A stretch of DNA of 64,000 nt from contig JALOTL010000003.1 of the NCBI GenBank assembly GCA_025457915.1, positions 62,001-126,000 on the forward strand. The letters are read 5' to 3'. Positions within the stretch are counted from its first letter, which is position 1; each line of letters begins with the position of its first letter. Under the pieces are notes generated by a model, which was not told the origin of the DNA, did not search any database, and saw nothing but the letters and a program-made list of their open reading frames with translations. Below, piece by piece: positions 35,191 through 44,577 of the stretch. Source of the DNA: Spirochaetota bacterium. Lineage in GTDB: Bacteria > Spirochaetota > UBA4802 > UBA5550. The translations under genes and the position numbers were made by a program.

Positions 35191-36309
35191 TCAATTATCT
35201 AAAAATTTCAATTCTATGCGGTTTCTTCCATTTTTTTTTGCTGACAGCAGCATTTCATCAGCGGAATCGATGAAGTAATCAACATCATCATGCGTTTTAG
35301 GATTGAACTGCGCAAGTCCGAAACTGGCTGTGACATGAAATTTCCCGGATTGAGATTTGAAGACATGCTCCTGGATTGAATCCTTGAGTCTTTTGAGCAC
35401 GATAAGCGCGCTTTTTGTTTCTGTATCAGGGAGTATGATCAGGATCTCCTCCCCGCCGTACCTCGATACTATATCGCATTTTCTGAGACTGTCCATAAGA
35501 AGAGAACTGATATATTCAAGTACCATGTTTCCCGCAAGGTGACCGTGGGTATCGTTGATAATTTTAAAATGGTCTATATCCATCATTGCAATCGAGAGCG
35601 GCTGCTTGTTGCGGATCACGCGGTCCATCTCTTTTCTCAGGAGTATAAGACCCTGCTTGTGGTTGAAGAGCTTGGTAAGGCCGTCATGGGTGGCCTTTAT
35701 GTAAAGGTCCCTGACATGGAATACGATTTCGAGGGCCACGTGCAGCTGTGTAAGGTATTCATTTACCAGGATTTTTTCATTTTCGTTGACACTCCTGGGC
35801 GTAATAATGTGGAAGAAACAGGTATAATCCTTATTTGCGTCCAGGTCGGGTATCGCGTATACAGTTTTAACGCCGGTATCTTCAATAATGCTTCTTGTGA
35901 TTTTTTCCTGTCCGTCGAAATATATTTTGGCCAGATCAAACAGTCCTTCACCTGAAAATAATCCGTATTCAAGAATGCTTTTTTCCCTGGAAGAGACCTT
36001 TTTAAGTATGTCGAGCACGGTTTCCCTGCTCATTTTCATGTTGTATTTTTTTATTTTTTCATCTATCCCGTCCTTTATGGAATAGCTGATGTAGATGAAT
36101 TCATTGTAGTTTTTATCGAAAACGGAAAGAAATATGGCCAGGGCCTTGAATTTATCCAGGATATGGTCGCAGATGCCCTGAACGGAGTCCGACCAGTCGC
36201 CCTCTATCATCTGGAGGAGCTGGTTAAATAATCCAAGATCGGCGTCATTTCCATGGTGAATGACTTCAGCATCCATGTTATCATACTCTTTCGTATCCAG
36301 GTTGAACAT
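35191..36309 (-). CDS. GGDEF-domain diguanylate cyclase with GAF-like N-terminus
   Basis: The 372-residue cytoplasmic protein has an N-terminal alpha/beta region (about 20-200) that resembles a divergent GAF domain, and a C-terminal GGDEF domain (about 205-368). The active-site loop is RYGGEEILI, with an RxxD I-site (RKCD) five residues before it. NDTHGHLAGN is the substrate-binding helix. It should synthesise c-di-GMP under product inhibition. AAAGG lies about 8 bases ahead of the ATG. Confidence 0.85.
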   Translation of the reverse strand: MFNLDTKEYDNMDAEVIHHGNDADLGLFNQLLQMIEGDWSDSVQGICDHILDKFKALAIFLSVFDKNYNEFIYISYSIKDGIDEKIKKYNMKMSRETVLDILKKVSSREKSILEYGLFSGEGLFDLAKIYFDGQEKITRSIIEDTGVKTVYAIPDLDANKDYTCFFHIITPRSVNENEKILVNEYLTQLHVALEIVFHVRDLYIKATHDGLTKLFNHKQGLILLRKEMDRVIRNKQPLSIAMMDIDHFKIINDTHGHLAGNMVLEYISSLLMDSLRKCDIVSRYGGEEILIILPDTETKSALIVLKRLKDSIQEHVFKSQSGKFHVTASFGLAQFNPKTHDDVDYFIDSADEMLLSAKKNGRNRIELKFLDN

Positions 36310-36589
36310 ATGATTGGGCCTTTCTTTTTGCTCCCATATAGTATTCCATAATTAAAAGTCAAGAACTAACTTGATATTTGAAAAATATACCAATAATTTT
36401 AAAACTATCTTTTCATAAAAAATATCATCTGAAAATTATATCACCCGGGTCTGAAAGGAATTCGCCTGATATCAACAAATTAAAAAAAGGGGAAAAGATC
36501 CTGACGGTGTTTCGGATTCTTTTGACTGTAATCTTATTAAATGCTTGCAAGATAAATGAAGTGCTGTCAAATAAAGGGAAGGGGTAGTT

Positions 36590-37657
36590 ATGGCCAGAAC
36601 AGAAATACTTGCGACGATAGGCCCGGCATCCATTGACAGGGTGGGAGAACTTTATGCCGCGGGCCTTGCGGGGATCAGGATAAACAGCTCCCACGGCGAT
36701 CCGGTAGAGCATCTCGGGGCCATTGAAAATTCAAGAAAAGCCGATTCGGGCGGGTATATAGTTTATGACATAAAAGGGCCGAAGATCAGGCTCGGCGATT
36801 TCCCCGAGGCCATAAGGATAAAATCCGGGGACAGGCTGATATTGAGGACCGATCTGCCGAAGCCGTCCGGTTCGGATTATCCATTTACAGGGGATACGGA
36901 CGAAGGGATCCCCGTCACTTATGATAAGTTTGACGAATGCGTAAGGCCAGGGCACAGGTTGCTCATCGATGACGGTTACGTCGGCCTGGTCGTTGAAGGG
37001 GTTTCATCCGGAAGGATCGATTGCCGAGTCGTTTACGGGGACGTCATCAGGCCGAGAAAGGGATTGAACCACCCGGACACTATAGTCGGATATCCCTACA
37101 TGATGCCCCAGGATATCCCGGATCTTGATTTTGCTGTAAAAAACGGCGTGGATTTTATCGCTGATTCATTCACCCGTAACGGGGATGACGTGCTCGATCT
37201 CAAGGAAAGGCTTTCCGGCACCGGGATAAAGGTCATATCAAAGATAGAGAACCCCGAGGGGGTGGCGAACTTTGACGAGATACTGGAAAAGACGGACGCA
37301 ATCATGATCGCGAGAGGGGACCTCGGCGTGGAGCTTGATCCATGGAGGCTTCCGGAGCTGCAGAAGGTAATGATTGAAAAATGCATGTCTGCAGGGAAAC
37401 CCGTTATAACCGCGACGCAGATGCTGGAATCGATGATGGACAACCCGCATCCCAGCAGGTCGGACGTCAGCGACATCGCCAACGCGGTGTATGACGGCAC
37501 CGACGTGATAATGCTTTCAGGTGAAACATCGGTCGGTAAATACCCGGATAAATGCGTTGAAATGATGGACCGGATCGCCCGGGATGTTGAAGCCACGGCG
37601 AGGTATTCGGCCCGGAAAAAAAATGTCATGGGACTGAGGCTGCTGTGCGGTTGTTGA
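36590..37657 (+). CDS. pyk: Short pyruvate kinase lacking the C-terminal regulatory domain
   Basis: The 355-residue protein has the pyruvate kinase barrel: ILATIGPASID, RINSSHG, the B-domain entry DIKGPKIRLGDF, the catalytic Lys in SKIENPEGVANFDEIL, the metal-binding MIARGDLGVE, and ITATQMLESMM. It stops soon after the last barrel helix, about 110-120 residues short of the usual bacterial enzyme, so the C-terminal domain with the allosteric site is missing. It should convert PEP and ADP to pyruvate and ATP without classical effector control. GGGAAGGGG stands before the ATG. The following 137 bases hold no remnant of the missing domain. Confidence 0.82.
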   Translation: MARTEILATIGPASIDRVGELYAAGLAGIRINSSHGDPVEHLGAIENSRKADSGGYIVYDIKGPKIRLGDFPEAIRIKSGDRLILRTDLPKPSGSDYPFTGDTDEGIPVTYDKFDECVRPGHRLLIDDGYVGLVVEGVSSGRIDCRVVYGDVIRPRKGLNHPDTIVGYPYMMPQDIPDLDFAVKNGVDFIADSFTRNGDDVLDLKERLSGTGIKVISKIENPEGVANFDEILEKTDAIMIARGDLGVELDPWRLPELQKVMIEKCMSAGKPVITATQMLESMMDNPHPSRSDVSDIANAVYDGTDVIMLSGETSVGKYPDKCVEMMDRIARDVEATARYSARKKNVMGLRLLCGC

Positions 37658-37794
37658 TGGTCCGTCACCGGCGGTCAGGCGGCAATTAAATCAATCCCCG
37701 CGCTTTTTTAAACGCCCATTAAAAAGTAATTGATCGCGGCGCGATTAGAAGCAATTCTGTACACGCTGAATTCAAAAAAAGAAAAATAAATTAA

Positions 37795-38634
37795 ATGGAT
37801 CTGAAAGGAAAAGTAGTCCTGATAACCGGAGCGTCAAGCGGCATAGGCAGGGCGGTGGCCCTCGCATTTGCTAAAGCCGGGGCAAGAGTAGCGATAGCGG
37901 CGAGGAGGGTTGAGAACCTCAGGGAGACCGCTTCCCGCATGAAGGACGCCCTCGTTATAAAGGCCGACCTTTCCGACGAAAAACAGGCCGCGATGATCGT
38001 GGAAAAAACCGTGAAGCATTTCGGCCGGATAGACGTCCTGGTGAACAACGCTGCGGCCATCATAGTCTCCAGGGCCGACGAGGTGAGGCCGGATGATCTC
38101 GTCAGGTCCTTCAGGACCAACCTTGTTGCGCCGGTGGTCTCCACCAGGGAGGCAGTCAGGCACATGAGGAGGCAGGGCGGGGGACACATAATCAATGTGG
38201 GTTCACCGGGTTTTATGATAGGAATCCCTCTTTACGCCCCGTATGTATGCTCCAAGGCGTCCCTGACCGCATGGACAAGAACGATCCAGGCTGAATGGTA
38301 TGGAACAGGTATTATAGTAAGCGAGTACTTTCCAGGCTATATAAAGACGGATTCTCCAGCGGAATCCGGCATGGGCCCGGTCCCCCAGGACATATTCATC
38401 AACCCGGACCAGAATTTCATTGCAAGAAGATTCACAAGGCCCAGACCGGCCAAAGACGTCGCAGATCAGATAGTCAGGCTTGTTTTAAAACCGAAAACGC
38501 TTGTTTTTTCGGGTTTTCTTGAAAAAATCGGCTCATGGCTATCAAATATCGCATTCATCAGACTATCTATAGCCAGGGGGATGGCGGCGACAGCGAGAAA
38601 GAAGCTCGGCGTAACGGTTTTCAGCGACGATTAA
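37795..38634 (+). CDS. Short-chain dehydrogenase/reductase
   Basis: The 279-residue SDR has the Rossmann motif TGASSGIGRAV, NNAA, the catalytic Ser in NVGSPG and the YxxxK pair in YVCSK. The C-terminal extension (about 225-279) is basic and hydrophobic and may touch the membrane. ARRVEN after the second strand suggests NADP(H). The substrate is unknown. The next gene, an EXPERA-like membrane protein, follows after 18 bases; the pair may act in lipid or sterol-like metabolism, which is speculative. Confidence 0.85.
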   Translation: MDLKGKVVLITGASSGIGRAVALAFAKAGARVAIAARRVENLRETASRMKDALVIKADLSDEKQAAMIVEKTVKHFGRIDVLVNNAAAIIVSRADEVRPDDLVRSFRTNLVAPVVSTREAVRHMRRQGGGHIINVGSPGFMIGIPLYAPYVCSKASLTAWTRTIQAEWYGTGIIVSEYFPGYIKTDSPAESGMGPVPQDIFINPDQNFIARRFTRPRPAKDVADQIVRLVLKPKTLVFSGFLEKIGSWLSNIAFIRLSIARGMAATARKKLGVTVFSDD

Positions 38635-38652
38635 TAATATCAGGAGAAAATT

Positions 38653-39165
38653 ATGAATGTGCTTCCTTTGAGAAAAAGACCTTTCGACATACCAATAGTG
38701 ATATTTTTCGCGATCAACCTGTTCCTGGTGACCTATATCATAGACCTGGAGAACCTGGTGATCGCCGATCCATCCAATTTTCAATATCCCATATGGCCGC
38801 TTCCTTTCATGGTGGACGTGATACACTGGTGGGGGAAGACCTTCGATCCGCTTCAGCTGGCCAGGCCGCCATGGTGGAGGGCGACCATCTGGCTGGACGC
38901 GATACTTTTCGGCCCGCTGTATGCCGCCGGCTTATACGCCTTCATAAAGGGCAAGGAATGGATCAGGATACCCGTAGTATTCTATTCCGGCGTGCTTTTC
39001 GCGAACGTTGTGATAATCATGTTCGAGGAAATGGTCGGACCCCACAGGACGCCCGAAAGGCTGATGGTCTGGCTGGCAAACCTTCCCTGGCTTATATTCC
39101 CGATTTATATCACGGCCAGAATGTGGATGAATCCCCATCCCTTTACGGAAAAACAGGGATCATAA
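38653..39165 (+). CDS. EXPERA-like integral membrane protein
   Basis: The 170-residue protein has four hydrophobic helices (about 12-32, 75-96, 104-130 and 135-152). The WWRATIWLD and IIMFEEMVG segments resemble the EXPERA domain of EBP/TMEM97-type proteins, where an acidic residue in the helical bundle acts in sterol isomerisation or binding. The match is by topology and a few motifs. AGGAGA precedes the ATG. It is in one unit with the upstream SDR. Confidence 0.5.
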   Translation: MNVLPLRKRPFDIPIVIFFAINLFLVTYIIDLENLVIADPSNFQYPIWPLPFMVDVIHWWGKTFDPLQLARPPWWRATIWLDAILFGPLYAAGLYAFIKGKEWIRIPVVFYSGVLFANVVIIMFEEMVGPHRTPERLMVWLANLPWLIFPIYITARMWMNPHPFTEKQGS

Positions 39166-39198
39166 ATCAAGGCCTGATTTTTTTACAGGGACGGGTTT

Positions 39199-39215
39199 CC
39201 GGGGAATCACCCCGG
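39199..39215. repeat. Short GC-rich hairpin between convergent genes
   Basis: CCGGGG (39199-39204) and CCCCGG (39210-39215) form a 6-bp stem with a 5-base loop, in the gap between the EXPERA-like gene and the radical SAM gene. It may help end either transcript. The only T-run in the gap (39177-39184) lies 14 bases before it on the plus strand, so it is not a standard terminator. Confidence 0.3.
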
Positions 39216-39262
39216 CATGTTGACGCCGGTATTGCCCCGGGTAACGGAAATGCATGTATTAA

Positions 39263-40840
39263 TCAGGGGACTAAAACTTTTTCACGAATCTCCATTTCCA
39301 GGAGACTGTCGTCTGTTTCATCGATCTCCAGGCCGGAGACGAAGTCATTGAGCGCCTTGAAATAGAGAAAATGTTCAATCAGCCAGGGGAATGAAATCCT
39401 GCCTTTTTTAAAGACGATTTTCATGGCCTTCCTGAACATGATGCGTATGTCCCTGTCTTTGTTGAAAAGATAATGTGAAAGAACCCTGAAGGTGGTCAGC
39501 GCGTAATAAAGCTGGAAATTTACAGGTTTGAGCTGTTCCAGGAGAGGCGATAATTTCCATGCCCTTTTCACGTCTATCTGTTCGATAAGGTTCTGAAAGC
39601 GAATGAGGAATTCTTCAGGGCTGTAAACTCTCTTGAGGAGGATCTTGTACTCCCTTTCCAGCTCTTCCTTGCCCATCAGCTTCGGTATGACGTTTGTTAC
39701 CGCGAACATGTCGCCCGCCTCGAGGTCAGCCAGAAGCCTTCCCTCGGATTCGAGCCTGTTCCATAACCTGGTGCCCTTGAGGGCTATAAGCATGCCCAGC
39801 ATCGGGAGAGTCAGGCCTGCCTTTGACAGGAAATCGAGTTGTGCGTCGAAAATTCCGCTGTCGTCCGAGTCTATGCCGACTATCATCCCGCTTATTATGA
39901 AGATGCCGCGGGAATGTATTTTTTTTATGGAGCTCAAAAGGTCGAGTTTTGCGTTATGCCCCTTGTTGATGCTGTTCAGGCTGTCCTTGTTCGGGGTTTC
40001 AATCCCAATGAAAAAGCAGTAGAAATTGGCTTCGGTCAGGAGATCGAGAAGGTCTTCCTCCTCGGCAACATTCAGGGTGAGCTGCGTCATGAACCTGATT
40101 GTTTTCGGCAGCTTCTTTTTAAGCTTTATGATTTCGGCCAGGAGCTCCCTTGCGTATCTCCTGTTGCCGATGAAATTGTCATCGCTGATGAAGATGTCGT
40201 ATTTGCCCATTTCGGTGAGCTTTTTTATCTCCGAGATTACGTGATCGATGGGCTTCAATCTCATTTTTCGTCCGAAAAGTGAAACGACATTGCAGAATTC
40301 ACAGTCGTGGGGGCATCCCCTTGATGTCTGCACCATGCCCCCTGAATAATCGTCCAGATCAAGCAGGTCCCACCGCGGGGCGGGGGTGATGGCCATATCA
40401 ACGGTTTCCGGATCCTTGTAGATTTTTTTATAATCCCCTCGTGTCCAGTCCTGAAGGAATTCGCCCCAGATCCTTTCGGCCTCTCCACTTATTATGACGT
40501 CGAAATGATCGCCGCATTCGTCAGTATGTTCGCTCGCGAAGGGGCCGCCCGCGACAACGAGCCGTCCCCTGCTGCGGAACTCACGCGCCACGTCAAACAT
40601 TCTTTTTTTATGAATTGTGAAACCGGTTATCCCTACAAGGTCGCATTCCATGTCATAATCGATATCTTCTACTTCTTCATCCGAGATAATTACCCTGTAT
40701 TCTTCAGGTGTAAGCGCCGCGAGGGTCGCAAGGCTGATTGGAGGAATGACCGCCTTTTTTCCTGTAAGCGACAGCAGGCCTGTCAGGTTCCAGAAGGTTT
40801 CAGTGGTCGAACGGGGTCTGATTAAAAGTATGGTTTTCAT
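39263..40840 (-). CDS. B12-binding radical SAM protein with DUF4070-type C-terminus
   Basis: The 525-residue protein has a cobalamin-binding Rossmann domain (about 1-140), a radical SAM domain whose cluster ligands are CPHDCEFC (about 183-190), and a long C-terminal region like DUF4070. This layout occurs in class B radical SAM methylases such as the hopanoid methylases, but many members have unknown substrates. No hopanoid genes are in the window. There is no recognisable Shine-Dalgarno before the ATG, and a palindrome begins 14 bases upstream. Confidence 0.85.
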   Translation of the reverse strand: MKTILLIRPRSTTETFWNLTGLLSLTGKKAVIPPISLATLAALTPEEYRVIISDEEVEDIDYDMECDLVGITGFTIHKKRMFDVAREFRSRGRLVVAGGPFASEHTDECGDHFDVIISGEAERIWGEFLQDWTRGDYKKIYKDPETVDMAITPAPRWDLLDLDDYSGGMVQTSRGCPHDCEFCNVVSLFGRKMRLKPIDHVISEIKKLTEMGKYDIFISDDNFIGNRRYARELLAEIIKLKKKLPKTIRFMTQLTLNVAEEEDLLDLLTEANFYCFFIGIETPNKDSLNSINKGHNAKLDLLSSIKKIHSRGIFIISGMIVGIDSDDSGIFDAQLDFLSKAGLTLPMLGMLIALKGTRLWNRLESEGRLLADLEAGDMFAVTNVIPKLMGKEELEREYKILLKRVYSPEEFLIRFQNLIEQIDVKRAWKLSPLLEQLKPVNFQLYYALTTFRVLSHYLFNKDRDIRIMFRKAMKIVFKKGRISFPWLIEHFLYFKALNDFVSGLEIDETDDSLLEMEIREKVLVP

Positions 40841-40854
40841 AATTTATTTAAACA

Positions 40855-40873
40855 ATTAAACATTTTGTTTAAT
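40855..40873. promoter_or_regulatory. Palindrome upstream of the radical SAM gene
   Basis: ATTAAACA (40855-40862) and TGTTTAAT (40866-40873) are perfect inverted repeats with a 3-base centre. AATTTATT/AATAAATT (40841-40848 and 40871-40878) add partial outer symmetry. The location just ahead of the start at 40840 fits an operator or a 5' leader hairpin. The AT-richness makes a chance match possible. Confidence 0.35.
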
Positions 40874-41018
40874 AAATTTAGTGCACATTTTTTTGCAAGC
40901 TTTTTTTATTAAAAAAAATAAAAAAATTGTTTACCCCTGGTTTGAGACAGCCGTATTTTTTTTACGGCCGTCACGGTTTAATCCGGGCTAACACAGATGC
41001 TGAAATCGGGGAATATCC

Positions 41019-42029
41019 ATGAAAAAAGTTTTTTTTATTTTATTGCTGACGCTTGTCTTTGCGTGCGAAAAAGGTAAATCTTCAGTCCACAGGGTCGCAA
41101 GGCCGCTTCTTGGAACTGTAGTCAATCTTACCCTCGTCTGCGATGAAGAAAAGGCCGCACCGGCTTCATCTGCTGCGTTCAAAGAAATAGCCAGGATAGA
41201 GGCCCTGATGAGTCCGTACATAAATAAAAGCGACGTTTACAGGATAAACAGCGAGGCCGGACATGCCCCAGTAAGGGTCGACGCGGAAACCCTTTCTCTT
41301 GTCGAATTTTCCGGCAATATTTCATCGGAAACAGGCGGGGCCTTTGATATAACCTTCGCTTCCATCGCAGGGTTGTGGGACTACAGGAAAAAAAATTTTA
41401 CTCCGCCTGCCGAATCAGCAATTAAGACCATGCTGCCGCTGGTAAATTACAGGAACATCATTATCAACAATAAGGAATCCACGGTAGGGTTCGTAAAAAA
41501 GGGCGTAAAAATCGGCCTTGGGGCGATAGCGAAGGGTTATGCCGTAAAGAGGGCCGTCAAGGTTCTCGAAGAAATGGGGATCAGGTCGGCCATAGTCGAG
41601 GCCGGTGGAGACCTCCAGGTTGTCGGCGACAGGAACGGGGAGAAATGGCTCACGGGTTTGAAAAACCCGAGGGGCGGAGACATCCTGATGGCCTTTTACC
41701 TGGAAGGCCGCGAATCCGTAGCGACGAGCGGGGATTACGAAAGGCGCGCCGATTATCACGGGAAGAGGTATCATCATATCATCGACCCCAGGACCGGAAA
41801 ACCGACTGAGACCTTCTCCTCGGTCTCGGTCATAAGCAGGGACGCGGTCGTTTCCGACGCCTATGCAACGGCGTTTTTTGTGCTCGGACTGGAGGGAACA
41901 GTTGGATTGCTGAAAAAACACCCGGAATTGATGGTCATACTCATTGGTCTGGACGGGAGCATTTACATCTCAAGGGGATTGAAGGACAGGATAAGGCCGG
42001 TCCATGAAATCAAACCGGTCTGGATCTGA
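41019..42029 (+). CDS. apbE: FAD:protein FMN transferase (ApbE family), lipoprotein
   Basis: The 336-residue protein has a signal ending in LVFAC, a lipobox, so it is exported and lipidated. ApbE motifs are present: RPLLGTVVNL, GGAFDITF, KGYAVKRAV, GGDLQVVGDRNG, ATSGDYER, HHIIDPRTGKP and SDAYATAFFVLG (the Mg2+-binding Asp and following Thr/Ala). It covalently attaches FMN to exported redox proteins such as Rnf or Nqr subunits; none of those is in the window. Its stop is immediately followed by the stop of the convergent gene. Confidence 0.93.
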   Translation: MKKVFFILLLTLVFACEKGKSSVHRVARPLLGTVVNLTLVCDEEKAAPASSAAFKEIARIEALMSPYINKSDVYRINSEAGHAPVRVDAETLSLVEFSGNISSETGGAFDITFASIAGLWDYRKKNFTPPAESAIKTMLPLVNYRNIIINNKESTVGFVKKGVKIGLGAIAKGYAVKRAVKVLEEMGIRSAIVEAGGDLQVVGDRNGEKWLTGLKNPRGGDILMAFYLEGRESVATSGDYERRADYHGKRYHHIIDPRTGKPTETFSSVSVISRDAVVSDAYATAFFVLGLEGTVGLLKKHPELMVILIGLDGSIYISRGLKDRIRPVHEIKPVWI

Positions 42030-44546
42030 TCACCGGGCAATAACCACCTTTTTTATCTTGTCCAGTATTATCTTCCCCCCGAAAATGCTCCTGGCCTGTA
42101 TATGCATGTAGTAAAGTCCGATTCCGCATTTTTTATTGTGCTTGTTGGTTCCGGCCCATCCCAGCTCCTTGATGTTCTGGCCCCCCTTCCGGTAGGCGTT
42201 TTCAAGAATTGTCACCACGGGCCTGCCCTTTATGTCGTACACCCTGATCGTGACGAAGGCGTCAGTTAAAAGGAAATAGGACGGGTAGGCTATAGGCGCG
42301 AGATCGGTTATGACATTGTTGAGGACCCTCGTGGGCCACGGGAAAAAAATCGCCGGCATGCTGATGTTGAATGCCCACGGATTGTGGTTCGGTTCCCCGT
42401 CCGTTACGGTGTTCGTGTCGGTAAAGGTGGATGCGCCCGCCTTTTTCATTTCTATGATGAACCTGATATTGTTGCCCTGCCTGATGAGAGGACAGGTCGT
42501 GGGCAGGTAGGCCACCCACCTGTTGGATGCCTCCCGCACGGCCGCCGCGGAATACAGGTAAGGTCCGGGAGCGGCATTCGGAAAAGCGGCGGTGTTTATG
42601 CTCCATGGCACCAGCAGGTCGTTGACTATATCCGGCAGGTAGTGCGGCGGCGGGCCGACAGTCGGCGTAAAGGCGCTGGTAAACCAGACCGTTACGCTGT
42701 CCGGCTGTCCCGTCGCGGTTACTATGGAAACATCGACCCGGACGTTCGTTTCCCTGAGCGGCCTCAGGACGGGGTTGTTCGAGGTGAAGTCCGTGTAAAA
42801 CGTTATGCCGTCGCCCACGGTCGCAGTCAGGGTGAAGGCCTGGGTGGTGAAGGTCAGGGGAGCGGCTGATGTGCCGCCGCCCGCGTAGGTGGTTTCGTTT
42901 CCGAATATGTCGACCCCTGTTATGTAGTAGTCGTACTGGGTGAATATCTTCAGGGAAGTCAGGATGGTCGTAATGTTTCCCGCCGCAGCTGTGCCCGGCG
43001 GAGCGAACCTCAGCCCCGCATCGTTGTTTCCGCCCCATATCCTGTAGGCGCCTGCGACAAGGGTTTCCCTGAAATAAACCCTGTATTCATGGAAATCGGC
43101 GTCTGCGCTTGGAAGGGCCGTACGCGTATCTATCGTTTTAAGCCAGGTGATGGTCGCCGTATCGGCCGTGGTGGACAGCACGGCGGAAGCAATGGCCGCG
43201 CCGTTGGGAGGGTCCGTGTTTTCCCAGAATAATCCCTGGGAGATAAAGTTTGGGTATAGTGCGACCGGATAATTGACCGTATCCGTGATCTGATTGATCG
43301 CCCCGCCAAATGTTCCATCGCCCTGCGTTCCCCAGTTGGCGTTCTGTATCTGTGTTATGTAATAGTTCCTGAGCGGAGTGGTGGTGCCCGCGCCCGGGTT
43401 GGGAATTGAACCGGCCGGGATCATGACGCTTCCCGTAGTTGCAGCGTTATTTATCGTAACCGTGAATTGCGCCCCCCCGTTCCAGTTTACAGTGAAGGTG
43501 GTGTTGCCGTTCATCGCAGCCGGTCCGCCGCCCGTGTCCCTGACTGCCGTCAGGGTGAAAACCGTGCCGCCCTGCAGGCTGGACCTCCAGTGATTTGGAG
43601 GCGCGTCCCTTCCGCCGCCCTGCGTCACGGTCATGCCGGTTACCCTGATTCTTTGAACCGTGATAAATCCAGGGCTGTTCGATATCCTTGCCCCGCCCGG
43701 GCCGTTCATGTTGCATAAAACCGTCCAGTTATGGTTGCCGAGGTTTGCCGCGCCCAGGAACCCCGCATACGGGTTGGTGATGGTTGCATTGACGACATCG
43801 CCGCCGACATTTCCCCATCCGGTTGCATTTCCATTTTCCCTGAGCGCAATGCTTGCTGCCTGACCGGGGGACCTTGTATTGACCGCGTCCGCTATGTTCA
43901 CAGCCGATCCAACCAGCCTGTAGCACACGGTACCGGTTATCGTTGAGGAATAAGTGTAAGGATTTATCTGATTGTCTGTCTGGGCGAAGTTTACGACCCC
44001 TATCCTGTTGCAGAAGCCGTAAATCTGGTTGTCGTTTCCGGTAAGGGTGTGCGGTGCAGGGTCCACCAGGTTGTCGACAGCGGTCGCCTGTATAACCCTC
44101 ACGGCGACGTCGTCAGAATTTGCCGCGTCATTGATGTCCCATCCGAATGTGGCCCTGAACCTGAGGTCGAGGTTTGCCGGAGTGCCTCCCTGCGCTGACG
44201 TGGCGATATTAACAGTTCCGCCGCAACTGTTGCTCACCGCAAAGCCGCCCCCCGGGGTCCATGTCAACAGCACGAACTGTCCTGCGCCATTGAGTTCTAT
44301 GTAGAGATCGACATTGGTATAGTCTGCCAGGGCCGCGGCAGTGCTGGTCACCAGGACCTGAAACTCGTACGGTGCCGGGCTGCCTGCTATGTAAAAGTTT
44401 CCGCCGGACATGGCCGTCCTGGCCGCGGACGTTACCGTGACGCTGTTTATGGTCGCGGACAGCTCGCGGCCGGCAAACAACGTAAAAAGTACCGCCAGGA
44501 TTATTTTTGGAAATTTTTTCATTGAATTTTTAATTGCATTGACCAA
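42030..44546 (-). CDS. Large secreted protein with FlgD-type Ig C-terminal domain
   Basis: The 838-residue protein has a signal peptide (about 1-31) and a Thr/Asn/Ala/Gly-rich body of beta-sandwich modules, including a fibronectin-like part near 470-570 (FTQYDYYITGVDIFGNETTY). The last about 90 residues match the FlgD Ig / sorting-type fold: TIRVYDIKGRPVVTI, then NKKCGIGLYYMHI and KIILDKIKKVVIAR. Such ends occur in extracellular proteins of anaerobes, sometimes for secretion. Function is unknown. It is divergent from an Ig-like lipoprotein gene 31 bases away. Confidence 0.6.
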   Translation of the reverse strand: MVNAIKNSMKKFPKIILAVLFTLFAGRELSATINSVTVTSAARTAMSGGNFYIAGSPAPYEFQVLVTSTAAALADYTNVDLYIELNGAGQFVLLTWTPGGGFAVSNSCGGTVNIATSAQGGTPANLDLRFRATFGWDINDAANSDDVAVRVIQATAVDNLVDPAPHTLTGNDNQIYGFCNRIGVVNFAQTDNQINPYTYSSTITGTVCYRLVGSAVNIADAVNTRSPGQAASIALRENGNATGWGNVGGDVVNATITNPYAGFLGAANLGNHNWTVLCNMNGPGGARISNSPGFITVQRIRVTGMTVTQGGGRDAPPNHWRSSLQGGTVFTLTAVRDTGGGPAAMNGNTTFTVNWNGGAQFTVTINNAATTGSVMIPAGSIPNPGAGTTTPLRNYYITQIQNANWGTQGDGTFGGAINQITDTVNYPVALYPNFISQGLFWENTDPPNGAAIASAVLSTTADTATITWLKTIDTRTALPSADADFHEYRVYFRETLVAGAYRIWGGNNDAGLRFAPPGTAAAGNITTILTSLKIFTQYDYYITGVDIFGNETTYAGGGTSAAPLTFTTQAFTLTATVGDGITFYTDFTSNNPVLRPLRETNVRVDVSIVTATGQPDSVTVWFTSAFTPTVGPPPHYLPDIVNDLLVPWSINTAAFPNAAPGPYLYSAAAVREASNRWVAYLPTTCPLIRQGNNIRFIIEMKKAGASTFTDTNTVTDGEPNHNPWAFNISMPAIFFPWPTRVLNNVITDLAPIAYPSYFLLTDAFVTIRVYDIKGRPVVTILENAYRKGGQNIKELGWAGTNKHNKKCGIGLYYMHIQARSIFGGKIILDKIKKVVIAR

Positions 44547-44577
44547 TAATAATGGCTAATTTACAATTAAAGGGCTC

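Noticed and set aside
36378-36587. A 69-codon frame before pyk ending in a lipobox-like LLNAC.
   Set aside because: It starts only with TTG and has no ribosome site. The lipobox lies 50 residues in, near the end of the product, so it cannot be a normal lipoprotein; probably chance in AT-rich DNA.
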